This document shows, piece after piece, positions 47,425 through 61,175 of a stretch of DNA of 64,000 bases. The notes under the pieces are model-generated. The model made no database searches and was not told the origin of the DNA. It worked only from the letters and a program-made list of their open reading frames with translations. The position numbers were made by a program, and so were the translations under genes. Origin of the DNA: Solanum dulcamara (lineage: Eukaryota; Streptophyta; Magnoliopsida; Solanales; Solanaceae); assembly GCF_947179165.1 (NCBI RefSeq), contig NC_077237.1, positions 60,929,523 to 60,993,522 on the forward strand, written 5' to 3'. Numbering within the stretch: position 1 is the first letter of the stretch; the number at the start of each line of letters is the position of its first letter.

Positions 47425-47837
47425 TCCTTCCCCCCTTTAGAACATTTGTCCCTGAATGTTAAACAAAACTTCCTTCAAGATGTTATATAAATTGTAGGGA
47501 GATTCCTTTCTATTGCGATTACACATACTTTCATCCATGTGATTAATATACGAGTTTCAGGAGTTGGGGTTACTTGTAGACATCGGTAATAGGTACGAAT
47601 ACTTGTTTTTTGTGTCCTTGTTAAGCTTCTCAGGTCATGTCTTCACGATTCCTATTTCGCCACAACACTTATACAGAAGCTATGTCCTTAATTTGCAGTT
47701 TTCTAATATGTCGATATCGGATGACGATAGGTTGATTCTCGTAGGATTCTATTTCGTATACATCATCTATGGGAAATACTCTGGGTAGATCACTAGTACC
47801 TTTGCGAAGCATTTAGACCTGATGGACTAGGCGTATA
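47425..47837 (-). pseudogene. Internal 3' end of X: polypurine tract and pol tail
   Basis: It begins with the polypurine tract (sense AAAGGGGGGAAGGA) next to L2 and the GGGACAAATGTTC phrase, then the decayed chromodomain/IN tail that matches el2 at 25391-25700 and Y at 50690-51060. It ends at GGCGTATA where Y is inserted. Confidence 0.75.
47833..47837. repeat. Target-site duplication of Y, left copy (GTATA)
   Basis: Matches 57750-57754 exactly. Confidence 0.9.
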
Positions 47838-50674
47838 TGTCACGACCCAATCCCCATAGGCCGCAACTGGGGTCCGACCTGGACCCCCCTATACATATCT
47901 ATCAGCTGTGGTCACATTGAACTGTAAATAAAACACTATTATGTAACAGAGCCCCACTAGGCGATAATATTTTCATAAACCTATAGCTCTTTTCATTTGT
48001 ATCACAATATGACAGGGCACGCAAGTCGACAAGGATGCCATAACATAATAATATATATCATATATCATGTAGACCCAGTTGAATCTAACTGACATACACA
48101 ACCCATATATATATGTCTGCAGACCTCTAAAAATATAAATGACAACATATGGTGGGACAGGGACCTTGTCGTACCACCGAATGGATAAGACAATTTTATA
48201 CGTGAGTGGACAGTATCAAAAACTAGGATCCGATACAATGGAGCCTCTTCCAGCTGAGCTGCATGGAATCCTAAGCTGATGGACTCGCAAAACCTGTACC
48301 TGTGCTTGTGGCCATGAAATGCAGCCCCCCAAAGAAAGATGGTCAGTACAACATATGTACTGAGTATGTAAAACATAACATGATACAATTGGAAGCATAT
48401 CTAAAGTAGAGAAGCAGAGGGGAAAATTATCAAATCAAAGACATGTACCTGTACTCTATGAATCACAAAAGCATGCATGCTCAATTTATACAATATGGTT
48501 GGCCCTTTCAGGGGTTCGGTGAATCATATCTGTAGGACCATCATAGGCCCGGTGCTATCACCACCTTATTACAACACATCATCATATATATACATATGTA
48601 CCCGGCCCTCTAGTGAGGGGCTCGGTGAACAATACAGTAAATTGTGCACGATAACGTACCTTGCCTGGGACTCGGTAAAAAAAGTGTTACAGTATACACG
48701 AGTAGTGTATTGAGAAATAAACCACAGTTTAAATCATTATCTGAGACTCAATGAAGTCATCAAGTGAACCATCACCTGGGGATCAAGGCAGAAGGTATTT
48801 GACGTATACTCTCTAACTGTTACTAAGGACTATGTACACAGGAGGTTTTGGAAATCTTAGACATATACCAATGTGAAATATCTTATAGCAGTTCGAGCAT
48901 TGGTTATCTCAGAGCCTTTCTTTTTTTACAAACAAGAGCTTAGTCGAATCAATTGTTATACAGTCATATATAAGACTCAAAGGTAACAGCTTACTACTTT
49001 AAAGTTTAATCATTCAAAAGTTAGTGAGGGTACTGAAGTCATATTCAGAACCTGGAAATGGAATTATCCCCAAAGCTCATATCATATCCTGCTTACATCT
49101 AAGACATGCCAAAAGAGAAAAGATAGGCTTTACATACCTATACCAAAAACATACCAAAAGAAGCTTCACATACCTCTTATGGACTCCCCTTAATCGTGCT
49201 CACGTCATTGTCCTCGAAACCTATTTAACATGGAATTAATGCAAGTGTTAACAATCTTAGACTTTTCAGCAACTTAGACTACCCACGAGTATTCATAGCA
49301 TTCATCCCTTCGCTTGCCTTCTCGACTAGTTCCTTAACTAGTTAAGGCGTTGACGAAAATTGGGCAGCACCTCCCCTATAATGTGCCTTATACGAATTTC
49401 CAATTCCACTCCTAATACCTACAGCCAACCAATAACAACAACCTGCAACATGTATACAAGCAACTCACACCAACATTACACAATAAAAACTCCAAACGAC
49501 TTGCTCACAAATACGATATCCAAAATAGGGTGTCTAGCATTTATTTTGTAACACCTTTCATTATACTAAAAAAGGGGTCATGTGGTTGCCACCAGAAGAA
49601 ATTTAACCCTATTTAGAACATATTTAGGCCCTGAAACCACACACCACCCCCCTGCAGCAACAACTCACAAGAACAACACTTTACTTCAACGACAATTCAA
49701 CTATAACGATTTCAATTTCATTTATTTCTAACGTTGAACTTTTTATGACTTTTCCCCAACTTCTAGAAGCCCAAAATGTGTGTAATACACCCTATAATAA
49801 TATCATAAACTTCAAATTATAGGGTAAGACCTTACCTTTCCCGGAATTGGCTAGAACTCGCCGAAATTGTGCCTCAGAACTTTTTTTAGCACGCTGTAAC
49901 GTTGTGGCAGCTTGCTGTCCAATTCTTGCTCCACAAAACCCTACTTGTATACTACTAATACTTCCATATTATTGTGGTATATGCTAGATAATTAATTTAC
50001 GGAACGAAATCGGGACTTACCTTATTTTTTTCCTCCAAGCCGTCACTATTTTCTCTCAACTTTAGGGTTTGCTTTCCTTTATTTGCTACTGCAGTTTTGG
50101 ATGGAATTTTGAGATAAGAAGCATCCCCTTAGTCAAAATATACATATATGTAGGTGTCCTTAGGAGGTGACACGTGTCAGCCCCTAAGGGTGACACGTGT
50201 CCAGCCCTTATTAGGCCACCACATATATGCCTCCAATTAGGGGCTGCCAAGTGGAAGTGGGGCCCACCTCCCCCAAGCAGGTGGGTCACCTGCTTGCTTG
50301 AGGTGCTTCCACGTGGCACTCCTCCATTGGCTACCATGTGTCACTTTTTTTCTCCCTCATGGATTCGTAATCTCGTCTTATTTTAAGAGCCTATGTAATC
50401 CATCGTATGCAAGCTTGGTACGTACTCCAATAGCTTAAGTATGTAAGACTTCTAAGTTAGTAGCTTACGTAGGTAAATCGAGTCTTACGACCCGTTACTT
50501 GGCCTCCAATTCCTTCTGGATTCTTATGAATCCATTTCCAACCTTCTCTACTATGGGGTATCACATTCTCCCTTCCTTAGATTCGTTTGATAGTGTCATA
50601 GCATATCCAGGTCACATGATACTGTCTAAGGAACTTATAAGACATTTCTGAGTTTAAAAGTGTGGGGTGTAACA
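47838..50674 (-). repeat. 3' LTR of Y (L3)
   Basis: 2,837 bp. Single core promoter block (AATTAATTTACGGAACG near 49990). Two GACACGTGTC boxes at 50169-50178 and 50192-50201; palindrome unit AAGCAGGTG/CACCTGCTT at ~50274-50294. Hairpin CCCTC-TAGT-GAGGG at 48606-48619. Three-stem block at ~48305-48363. Confidence 0.92.
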
Positions 50675-51480
50675 TCCTTTCCCCCTTTAGAACATTCGTC
50701 TCTGAATGTTAAACAAAACTTCCATTAGAATTTTATACAGACCGTAAGGAGATTCTTTCCTATTTCCCTAACACATACTTCCATACAAGTACTTAATATA
50801 CGTATTTCAGGAGTTGGGGTTACCTGTAGATATTGATTACAGGTGCGAATACTTGTGTTTTATATTCCTTACAGTTTCCCCGGTCATTCTATTTCTAGTT
50901 TTGGTTTTTCCACCATATCTTGACAGAAGGCACGTCTTTAGTCTACAATCTTCCAGTTTGTCGATCTAAGATGGCGATAGGTTTTTTTTTCACAGGATTC
51001 CATCTCCTGGACATTAGCAATGGAATATACCTTGCGTGACTCGTCAGTACCCTTGCGAAGCATTCCTATCTGGTTGACTGGGCTCATAGTTTCCAAATAC
51101 GGTGGTAAGCTCAACTTACCATCCATGTTGCCCACCTTATGAGCAACTTGATACAGTCTAACATATTATGGGTTAAGTTTCCTTTTCTAGGTGACCCTGC
51201 TATGAACATCTAATCATCAGTTTGAACTTTATATGTCGATGTCGATTATCTGTATACCATTCCTGCCGACTCTGGGCTTTTAGTCAATAGTTTGCTTAAT
51301 CATGTTGGGGCCTTTTTATCTTAGTCTTTTTAATATCTACCTATCCTATAAGGGACTTACATGTCTTACTCTACCAGTCTTGTACGGAGTCATTGTGATA
51401 CCAGAGTGGTAGCCATTATGGTAGTTAAACTCAATAAGTGGTGGATGATCATCTTAGTTACTCTTAAATACAACTATATA
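50675..51480 (-). pseudogene. Integrase remnants of Y
   Basis: After the polypurine tract (sense CTAAAGGGGGAAAGGA), the minus strand reads KLSLPPYLETMSPVNQIGML and RKGTDESRKVY near 51120-51030, DVPSVKIWWKNQN near 50935, and, at 51460-51370, DHPPLIEFNYHNGYHSGI and TMTPYKTGR. The last is the end of the integrase core with the catalytic glutamate kept. The order matches gypsy integrase read from core end to chromodomain-like tail. Stops and missing parts exclude function. Confidence 0.85.
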
Positions 51481-54400
51481 ATAGTATGCTCAGTCGATTC
51501 AGGTGCTCAAGGAAAAATGTGGTACGAAGACCTATTTGTGCTCTCAAGCTTTTCTTGGACTGATATCTAAACGTTAATCATAATTGAAGTCCCTCTATCT
51601 GAGATATTAGCAGGGGAAACCTTACGGAACTTTATTACCTCCTTGTCCTATAACTTCACCTAGTTCCAACTGCATAGGTGGTTTTGTTTGAAAGCAAATG
51701 AGCTGATTTGTTAGCCTACTCGCAATAACCCGTATAGCACCCTAATCTTATAGAGTATAAAATAGGTTCATAATGACGTTGATAATTTGGGAACCGTTAG
51801 CCTCGTATAGTTCTTCTCGACTCTTTTCAGAACTTTAACTGCCATTCGATATTTTGGGTCCTTCTTCCCCTCTTTTTTTTCCAATCCTTAGGGTTGGCTA
51901 CCGAATAATGTTGCAATCCCCTCATATAGTGGCTCTCGTAGTCGTTCTATGCTTTGTCTAACATGATATGGTATAATTCCAAAGGAATTTTGGCATATAA
52001 GCTCGTCAACCTGTAGTAACTAGTTAGTTCTGCCAGTTTTACTTAGACCCTTTCACAGTTTCCCTTACCCCCACTTGTAATCTTCTAGGCACATTATCTT
52101 GTATCATTCTTTACCTTTACAAGAATATGAGATGGTACAAGAAGTATCCTAGCATTACCTCGCTAGTCCTCATGTTTTACCCTACCTTTTTCTCTCTTAT
52201 CCTACACTCGATGTCGGGGTAGATCTTTTGTCCACTCGTGGTCATGTCTTACTCCACCCATAGCACTAATTCTGTCTCGATAATTTGGCTTAACCTATCT
52301 TTATATCTCTCGATATTTAATTTCAACTTGGGCTCCCTTGCCTAGGACAATAGCTGTGGGGACTCCGTAAGGTCCTACCACTCTTTTACTCTATAATTTT
52401 ACACCTTCTCAGCGGAGTAGGTAACCTTTGATCGAAGGAGCAAGGACTAATATTATTAATCCACAATTAACATTCCCTCCAGATTCATCTGGCGCTGGAG
52501 TGCAAGTGAGTCTGGTAGTCCTGGTCATATTGTAGAATTTTCGACCTTAGGTATTGCTTCTTGTCATTTGTAAATTACATCAGCTAGTACCCTTACCTTT
52601 TGGGTTTTGCTTTTTCGCACTAAGATTTGGCTGCCAAGTGGTGTCGAAATTCCCTCGCCCACTAGCCCATAGAGTCATTCTGTGGTTTTTCTCTCATTAA
52701 CTGGTTCTATGTTGAAGAGCAGTGGCATTTGAGTGCATCGTCAGTTAGAAGTTAGCTAATCCTTCTTGTCTTGCTTAAATCTTTTTTACAATATTTTCCT
52801 CATTTTCTACCACATGAGGCTTTCTATTCCTTTTTCTTTGGTTATTTATCTATCGCAACATCATTTGCGACTAACTCTATAACCAACGTTTTGGCTTTTG
52901 GTCTAGCATGCTGTCATTATCCTTCGTAATGTCTCTTAAGTTGGTTGATATCCTTTTATGGTTATACTTTTTTATTTTTATATACAGCCGCCTTCTAATG
53001 TTATGTCATTTAGGGTCTCATCACAAACTTCTTAACGCTGCCTTATGTAGCATTCTGGCTTCCATCTAATTATTGGTAGCTTTCGGACCTTTCTAACTTG
53101 GTTCAACAAGATATCTTATTGAAGTATAGACGTCTATCTCACATATATTGCTATATCAATTGCCTCCTCCTACCTTTGCCATTTTCTCATTAACCTCCCC
53201 CCTTTAGAGGGTACTCATAGTTTCATCTGCTTGTACCTTGCTCTATGTCTCTCTGGCCAGTCTCAATTTTTCCCAATCTCTTCCTCCAATCTACTTGGTA
53301 CTGCATCATGTATCCGTCTATCTTCATATGTTATAATCGGACTATCCGCATACGGAGCCTTGGCTAAATTACGTAGCGATGAGAACCTTTCCATATTTAA
53401 TGTGATGTCCTATCTACTAATCGGTACTTGAATAATGTGACCCAAGGAACAACTCATCCAAGGCCACCTTCTACTTTTCCTTTTCTCAGAATTACTTCGC
53501 ACCTGTAGTCGTTCTAATTCAAATTAGACAGTGCTAGTATTCAGACGATAACTATTTAAGGTTTTCTTGAAGTAGTAGCTTTATCCCAACCTATATCCTT
53601 TGCTTCTTGGGGCGAATAGAAGTTGCGCCATTTCCTCCTTAAGCTTTCCATCCTCGTCCCTTAAGGGTTCCACTATTTTTGGGGCGACGTTGTGTACACA
53701 CGTCATTTGTTTTTGTATCTTAAGCCCCATGCTCTTACTGCATTCTCAACGTAGGCCTTTAACTTAGTCAATGCGTACTAAGTGCATCTTACTAGTGGTT
53801 CCACTTTATCCCTGCATACTCGTATCACACTGTTCAATTCATACTTACATATCCCCCTTTTAATTTGTATTTGTGTTCAGTTCCTGACATCTACTTGAGG
53901 TGCTTCTGTTGGAAGTTCTTTTCCCAATTAGTTGGTGGAGAACTATAAACTGTTATCATGAACTATTTTCGAACCATTGTTGGAAGAAACCAAAACCTCT
54001 TAAACATCACAGTACTTCCCTGTTAATACTTGCCCTACCTGGTCCCCTTCCGAGTTTAACCTCGAGTTATGAATAACTCGTCTAATTTACGATAGGAATT
54101 GAGGGCTTGGGGCTTTCAAAAAGAGTGAATCTCAATTACTAAACACCTTACCCTTCAACCTGAGCTTCTCTTTTTTTCTACAGCATAGTTGCAGCTGGAG
54201 ATACTATAGTCTGAACTGTACTGCTCAGACAGACTTTGGTTTCTCCGTAATAAACTTTCCTGAGTGAAAAGGGTACCCCTTATAGATGACCTGAAGGGTA
54301 CCTCTTACGGCTTTAGTTAACCATAATAGGGGTACTTGGTATCAACTTCCAAGATAGGTTATAAACTATGTTTTATTCCCTCTTTCTTGTATTGGGAAAA

Positions 54401-54967
54401 TTTCGGCAAAGTTTTCTCTACACTTCTTACTATCCCAAAACCTGCACGCAGAAAAATACCAACAATGCCGCACAAGGCCGATATATATATATATATATAT
54501 CATATCACAACAGCATAGGGCTTCCAAATGTCATCGCATATGGCAGCCACACAGGGCTTTCAACGTCAATAATAATATAAAAATATTGGACTTACCTTAT
54601 ATGTCCAACTTCAAACTACATCTGTTGCACTTCCTATCTGTTTTTCTTTTAAGTTTCAACTTTACATTTCAATAGTACTTCAATACCTTACCCGATGGAT
54701 ATCTTCCGTGGCTTTACTTTACTTACCTGCATGCTTCGTAACTTTCCATGTCATCAATTACTTCCTTCTATTGGTGTCCTCCTTTTGTTAAGCTCCAAGG
54801 TTAGTATAAGGAATTTTCCTATGACTCGGATTGAAAGCACGATCTCAAATATGAAAAAAAGGCAACATCTTAAATGTCCTATAGCTTCCTATTTATGGAT
54901 GTGGCACGCAACACATCGATAATCAAGACTCTACTAGACACAGTCTGCCGACAATCCAAGGATGAAC
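51481..54967 (-). other. Long non-coding internal region of Y
   Basis: I searched by eye for RT (FIDDILVY), protease, knuckle and 5S text on both strands and found none. The stretch is homologous to X at 58150-61158, for example the GGCGACGTTGTGTACACACGTC phrase (first 20 bases) at 53680 and 59878. Leader repeats are at 54463-54560, including an (AT)n run at 54480-54500. What the ~3 kb shared block did is unknown. Confidence 0.6.
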
Positions 54968-54980
54968 TGCTCTGATACCA
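54968..54980 (-). promoter_or_regulatory. Primer-binding site of Y
   Basis: In sense TGGTATCAGAGCA, a perfect tRNA-Met complement, four bases from L4. Confidence 0.93.
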
Positions 54981-54984
54981 CTTT

Positions 54985-57749
54985 TGTCGCGACCCAATCC
55001 CCGTAGGCCGCGACTGGGGTCTGACCTAGACCTTAGGTATACAAATCTATCAGCTATGGTCACATTGAACTGTAAATAAAATACTATAATATAACAGAGC
55101 CCTACTGGGCGATAATATTTTCATAAACCTATAGCCCTTTTCGTTTGTATCACAACATGATAGGGCACGCAAGCCGACAAGGCTGCCATAACATAATAAC
55201 ATATATCATATATATGTAAACCCAGCTGAATCAAACTGACATACACAACCCACATATATATGTCTGCAGACCTCTAAAAATATAAATGACAACATATGGC
55301 GGGACAGGGACCCCATCGTACCCCCGAATGGACAAGACAATTTTATATGTCAGTGGACAGTATCAAAAATTAGGCCCCAATATAATAGAGCCTCTTCCAG
55401 CTGAGCTGCATAGAATCTTAAGCCGACGGACTCCCAAAACCTGTACCTATGGATGCAAGCATGAAACGCAACACTCTGAAGAAAGGGGGTCAGTACGACA
55501 TATGTACTGAGTATGTAAAACATAACATGATACAACTGGAAGCATATCTGAAGTAGAGAAGTAGGGGGAAATATTATCAAATCGAAGACATGTACCTGTA
55601 CTCTATGAATTACAAAAGCATGCATGCTCAATTTATACAATATAGCCGGACCTTTCAAAGGCTGGTGAATCATATTTGTAGGACCATCATAGGCCCGACG
55701 CCATCACCACCTTATTACAACACATCATCATATATATGCATACGTACCCGGCTCTCTAATGATGGGCTCGATGAACAATGCAGTAAATTGTGCACGATAA
55801 CGTACCTGGCCTGGGACTCGGTGAAAGAAGTGTTACAGTATACACGAGTAGAGTAGTGAGAAATAAAACACAGTTTAAATCATTAACTGAGACTCAGTGA
55901 AGTAATCAAGTGAACCATCACCTGGGGATCAGGGCAGAAGGTATCTTATGTATACTCTCTAACTATCACTAAGGACTATGTACACAGGAGTTTTTGGAAA
56001 TCTTAGACATATACCAATGTAAAATATCTTATAGAAGTCTGAAAATTGGTTATCTCAGAGCCTTTCTTTTTTTACAAACAAGAGCTTAGTCGAATCAATT
56101 GTTATACAGTCATATAGAAGACTCGAAGATAGCAGCTTACTACTTTAAAGTTTAATCATTCAAAAGTGAGTGAGGGTCCTAAAGTCATATTCAGAACCTG
56201 GAAATGGAATTACCCCCAAAGCTCATATCATATCCTGCTTACATCTAAGACATGCCAAAAGAGAAAAGATAGGTTTTACATACCTATACCAAAAACATAC
56301 CAAAAGAAGCTTCATATACCTCTTATGGACTCTTTCATAAACTTATACTACCCATGAGTATTCATAGCATTCATCCATTCGCTTGCCTTCTTGATTAGTT
56401 CTTTAACTAGTTAAGGCGTTAACAAAAATTGGGCAGCACCTCTCCTATAATATGCCCTATCCGAAATTCCAATTCCACTCCTAATACTTACAGCCAACCA
56501 ACAACAACAACCTGAAACATGTATACAAGCAACTCACACCAACATTACACAATACAAACTCCAAACGACTTGCTCACAAATACGATATCCAAAATAGGGT
56601 GTCTAGCCTTTATTTTGTAATACCTTTAATTATACTAAATGAGGAGTCATGTGGTTGCCACCAGAAGAAATTTAACCCTATTTAGAACATATTTAGACCC
56701 TTCAACCACACACCACACCCCTGCAGCAACAACTCACAAGAACAATACTTTACTTCGACGACAATTCAACTATAACGATTTCAATTTCATTTATTTCTAA
56801 CGTCGAACTTTTTACGACTTTTACCCAAATTACAGCAGCCAACAAGGTGTGTAATACAACCTATAATAACATCATAAACTTCAAATTATAGGGGAAAACC
56901 TTACCTTTCCCGAAATTGGCTAGAACTCGCCGAAATTGTGCCTCAGAACTGTTTTTAGCGCGCTGTAACATCGTGGGAGCTTGCTATCCGATTTTTGCTG
57001 CACAAAACCCTACTTTTATACTACTAATACTTCCATATCATCGTGGTATATGCTATATAATTAATTTACGGAATGAAATCGGGACTTACCTTATTTGTTT
57101 CCTCCAAGCCGTCACTATTTTCTCTCAACTTTAGGGTTTGCTTTCCTTTATTTGCTGCTATAGTTTTGGATGGAATTTTGAGATAAGAAGCAGCCCCTTA
57201 GTCACAATATACATATATGTAGGTGTCCTTAGGAGGTGACACATGTCAGCCCCTAAGGGTGACATGTGTCCAGCCCTTATTGGGCCACCACATATATGTC
57301 TCCAATTATGGACTGCCACGTGGTAGGTGGGTCATCTACTTGACCCCAAGCAGGTGGGTCACCTACTTGCTTGAGGTGCTACCATGTGGCACTCCTCCAT
57401 TGGCTGCCATATGTCACTTTTTTTTTCTCCCTCGTGGATTCATAATCTCATCTTATTTTAAGAGCCTATGTAATCCATGCTATGCAAGCTTGGTACGTAC
57501 TCTAATAGCTTAAGTATGTAAGACTTCCAAGTTAGTATCTTACGTAGGTAAATCAAGTCTTACGACCCGTTACTTGGCCTCCAATTCCTTCCGAATTCTT
57601 ATGAATCCATTTCCAACCTTCTCTACTATGGGGTATCACATTCTCCCTTCCTTAAAGTCATTTGAAAGTATCGTAGCGTATCCGGCTCACATGATACTGT
57701 CTAAGGAACTTATAAGACATTTCCGAGTTTAAAAGTGTAGGGTGTAACA
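54985..57749 (-). repeat. 5' LTR of Y (L4)
   Basis: 2,765 bp, TGTCGCGACCC to GGGTGTAACA. Colinear with L3 apart from the ~80-base gap. Palindrome array 57319-57376, three-stem block ~55445-55508. Confidence 0.92.
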
Positions 57750-57754
57750 GTATA
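57750..57754. repeat. Target-site duplication of Y, right copy (GTATA)
   Basis: Matches 47833-47837 exactly. Confidence 0.9.
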
Positions 57755-58170
57755 GTTCCCAAATCAGGTGGTAAGTTTAACTTACATGAAAATTTGTCCA
57801 CCTTACGATCAACTTGATAAGGTCTAATGTATTCTGGGCTAAGTTTCCCTTTCTCGCCGAATCTTATTACTCCTTTCCTGGGTGACCCTATTATGAACAC
57901 CCAATCATAAATTTGAACTCTGAATATCGATGTCGATTATCTACATATCATTTCTGCCGACTCTTGACTACTAGTCCATAGCTTGCTCAATCATGTCTGG
58001 GCCTACTAGCTTCGTCTTTTTAACATTGACCCAAATAATAGGGGACTTACACATCCTGCCCTACCAGTCTTATATGGGGTCATTGGGATACTGGAGTGGT
58101 AGTTATTATTGTAAGCAACTTGATAAGTGACAGATGATTACCCCAGCTACTTTCGAGGTTAACAACACCA
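57750..58170 (-). pseudogene. Integrase remnants of X
   Basis: At 57658-57900 the minus-strand frame reads FIIGSPRKGVIRFGEKGKL, SPEYIRPYQVDRKV and KFSCKLNLPPDL; the coding text starts at 57750, the rest lying in L4. This is the post-core integrase domain, less decayed than in Y. Around 58080-58140 the core-end text is present but eroded. Confidence 0.85.
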
Positions 58171-61158
58171 GCTCGCGACATATATGCTAGCGTTAAAGTG
58201 GTACGCTTATACTATTTATCTGTTGTGAGGGTGAAAGGTGGTACTAAAACCTACCTGTGTTCCCTATTTCTTCTTAGACTGATATTCAAGCACTAGTTGT
58301 ACTTTAAGCCTCTCTATTCAAGGCAGTAGCTGTGGGGATCTTATGATTACTCCTCAACTTCTTTAGAACACTTTAACTGGTACTTTATCCTTTGGGTTTC
58401 TTCTTTCTTTTTTTTCTGAATCTATAGGGTTGGCTGCTGAATAATATTGAAGTCCCCCTCATATAATGGATTTCCTAGTCATTTTATGCTCTGTCTATCA
58501 TTACTTAGTATACTCCCGATAGAATTTGGCATATACATTTGCCATCTTTTCGTAACCGGCTAGTTTTGCTCATCTTACTTAATCACCCCAACTTGTAACA
58601 CTTTAGAATCGTTATCTCATGTCATCCTTTACCTTTACGAGGATATGCGAGGGTGCAAGAAATACCTTAGCATTGTGTTGCTAGTTCTCATGTGTTACCT
58701 TGCCGTTTCCTCCCTTATCCTACAATTGATGTCGGGGTAGATATTTGGTCCAACCGTGGCCATGTCTTACTTTGCCCGTAGTACTAATTCCATCTTGGTA
58801 GTTTGGCTTAACCTATCTTCGCATCTCTCAGTAGAGTATTCAAAATATCATAACTGCATTGCCATTATTGAACCCATATTCTTTTTATCATGTACTTACT
58901 CACTTAGCTTGATGCTTATATATACATACCCATAGGTTGCACAACCATTCTGAGGTATCTTGTAGGAGGTAGACGTAGTCTTTCCGTTTCCTGGTTCACT
59001 CTACTATACACATCTCACTCACATTGGGACTTACTTGTCCCATCTTGTTATACTTCTTTCTTTTCCTTTAGTTACTCTTTGAACTTCTCCTTCCCTACCA
59101 TATGAGGTTTGTTATTCCTTTTCCTTGGTCATTTATCCATCGCAATACCATTTGCAACCAACTCTATAGCCCACATTTTGGCTTTTGGTGTAGCTTGATG
59201 TCATTCAATGTCTTGTTAAAAACTTCTTAACACTGCCATACATAGCATTCCGGCTTCCACCCAATTATTGGTGACTTCCAGACCTTCCTAACTTGGTTCA
59301 GTAAGGGATCTTATTGAAGTTTAAGAATCCATCTTAAATATGTTGCCACATCAATTGCCTCTACCTTACCCTTGCAATTTTCTCACTAACTTCCACCCTT
59401 TAGAGGGTACTTACACCTTTATCTGCTGATACCTTATTCTACGTCTCTATGTCCAGTCTCAATTTCATTCAACATCCTTCCCTAATCTACTAGGTACTGT
59501 CTCATGTCTCCATCTCTCTGCATATTTTATAACCTAATTATCCATGTACGGAACCTTGGCTAAATCACTATGCAACGAGAACCTTTCCATACCTAATGTG
59601 TTATCTTATCTACTAATCTATACTTGACTAATGTGACCCAGGAAACAACTTATCCAAGGCCACCTTCTACTTATCTTTATGAAAGGCTAATACACACTAG
59701 TAGTCATCTAAAATTTTAACTAGGCAACACTTGTATTCCAACGAAGATTGTCCAAGGTTCTCTCGGAATAGTAGCTTTATCCCAACCTATATCCTTTGTT
59801 TCTTGGGGTGAATGGAAGTTGCGCTATTTATTCCTTAAGTTTGCTGTCTTTGTCTCCTAAGGGTTCCATTATTTTCAGGGCGACGTTGTGTACACACGTC
59901 ATTTCTTTATACCTTATGCCCCTTGCCCTTACTTGTGTTTCCAACATAGGATTTTAACTTAGTTAACACATACTAAGTGCGCCTTACCAGCGGTCTTACT
60001 TTACCATTGTATTGTAGTACCATACCTTTAAATTCATATTTACGTATCCCCCTTTTTGTTCTAACTCATATTCAGTTCATGACATCTTTCTGGGGTGCTT
60101 CTGTTAGGAGTTCTTTCTCCATTAGTTGGTAGAGAACTGATAAACTGTTTTCATAGAGCCCTTTCCAACCATCGTTAGAGAAAAACTAGAATCCCTTAAA
60201 CATCACATTACTTCTTAACAATTGACCTACATGGTCTTTCTCTGAGTTTATCCTCGAGTTATGACCAACTTATCTAATTTACAACTAGCAGTTGGGGCTT
60301 GGTACTTTTCAAGAAAAGTGAACTCAATTGCTAGACATTTTACCCTTCATCCTGAGTTTTATTTTTCTTCTTTCTACGACATAAATACAGTTGGAGATGC
60401 CGTAGTCTGAACTTTACTACTCAGATAAGCTTTTGTTTCTCCAAGATAAAATTCCTCAAGTAAAAAGGGTGCCCCTTATCAATGATATGGAGAGTACTTC
60501 CTACCGATTTAGTTAAACATAATAGGGGTACTCGATATCAACTTCCAAGATATATTAAGAATCTATGTTTTATTCCCTTTCCTTGTTCTAGGAAAATTTC
60601 GGCAGAGTTTCCTCTATACTCCTTACTATCCCACCACCTGCACGCAGAAAATATCAATATTGCCTCATAGGGCCAACATATATATTCATATCATATCACA
60701 GCCGCATACGGCTTTCAATATCATCTCATATAGCAGCCATACACAGCTTTCAATATCAACAATAGTATGAAAATAATGGATTTACCTCATATGTACAACT
60801 TCGAACTTCAACTGTTTCACTTCTTGTCTACTTTTCCCTTCAATTTTCGACTTTACATTTTAATTTTACTTCAATAACTTACCCCACAGATATCTTTCAT
60901 TCCTTTACTTTACTTACCTGCATGCTTCGTAACTTCCCATGTCGTCAATTACTTCCTTCTGTTGATGTCTTCCTTCTGTTAGAATCCAAGATTAATATAA
61001 AAGATTTTCCTATAACTCAGATCTATAGCACGATCTCAGATATAAAAGAAAAGTAACATCCTAAATGTCCTGTAACCTCCTACTTATAGATGTAGCGCGC
61101 AACACATTGATATTCAAGACTCTACAAGACATGGTCTGTAGACAATCAAAGGATGAAC
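58171..61158 (-). other. Long non-coding internal region of X
   Basis: Homologous to Y 51481-54967 and shorter. No RT, gag, protease or 5S-like text found. Leader repeats at 60655-60760. Confidence 0.6.
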
Positions 61159-61171
61159 TGCTTTGATACCA
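61159..61171 (-). promoter_or_regulatory. Primer-binding site of X
   Basis: In sense TGGTATCAAAGCA, one change from the tRNA-Met complement, four bases from L5. Confidence 0.9.
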
Positions 61172-61175
61172 CTTC

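Larger units (their letters stand above)
47838..57749 (-). mobile_element. A-family element Y, structurally complete, nested in X
   Basis: 9,912 bp with exact GTATA target duplications. It has LTRs L3 (47838-50674) and L4 (54985-57749), a perfect PBS at 54968-54980, a polypurine tract at 50675-50689 and a 4.3 kb internal region. The internal region has integrase remnants but no RT, protease or gag that I can detect, so it is another non-autonomous copy. L3 and L4 are close to colinear; L4 lacks ~80 bases relative to L3 (around 56335 against 49205-49290). Confidence 0.92.

Noticed and set aside
54480..54500. (AT)n microsatellite as an origin or regulatory element
   Set aside because: It is a short run within the Y leader repeat region and absent from X and el2; ordinary slippage explains it.
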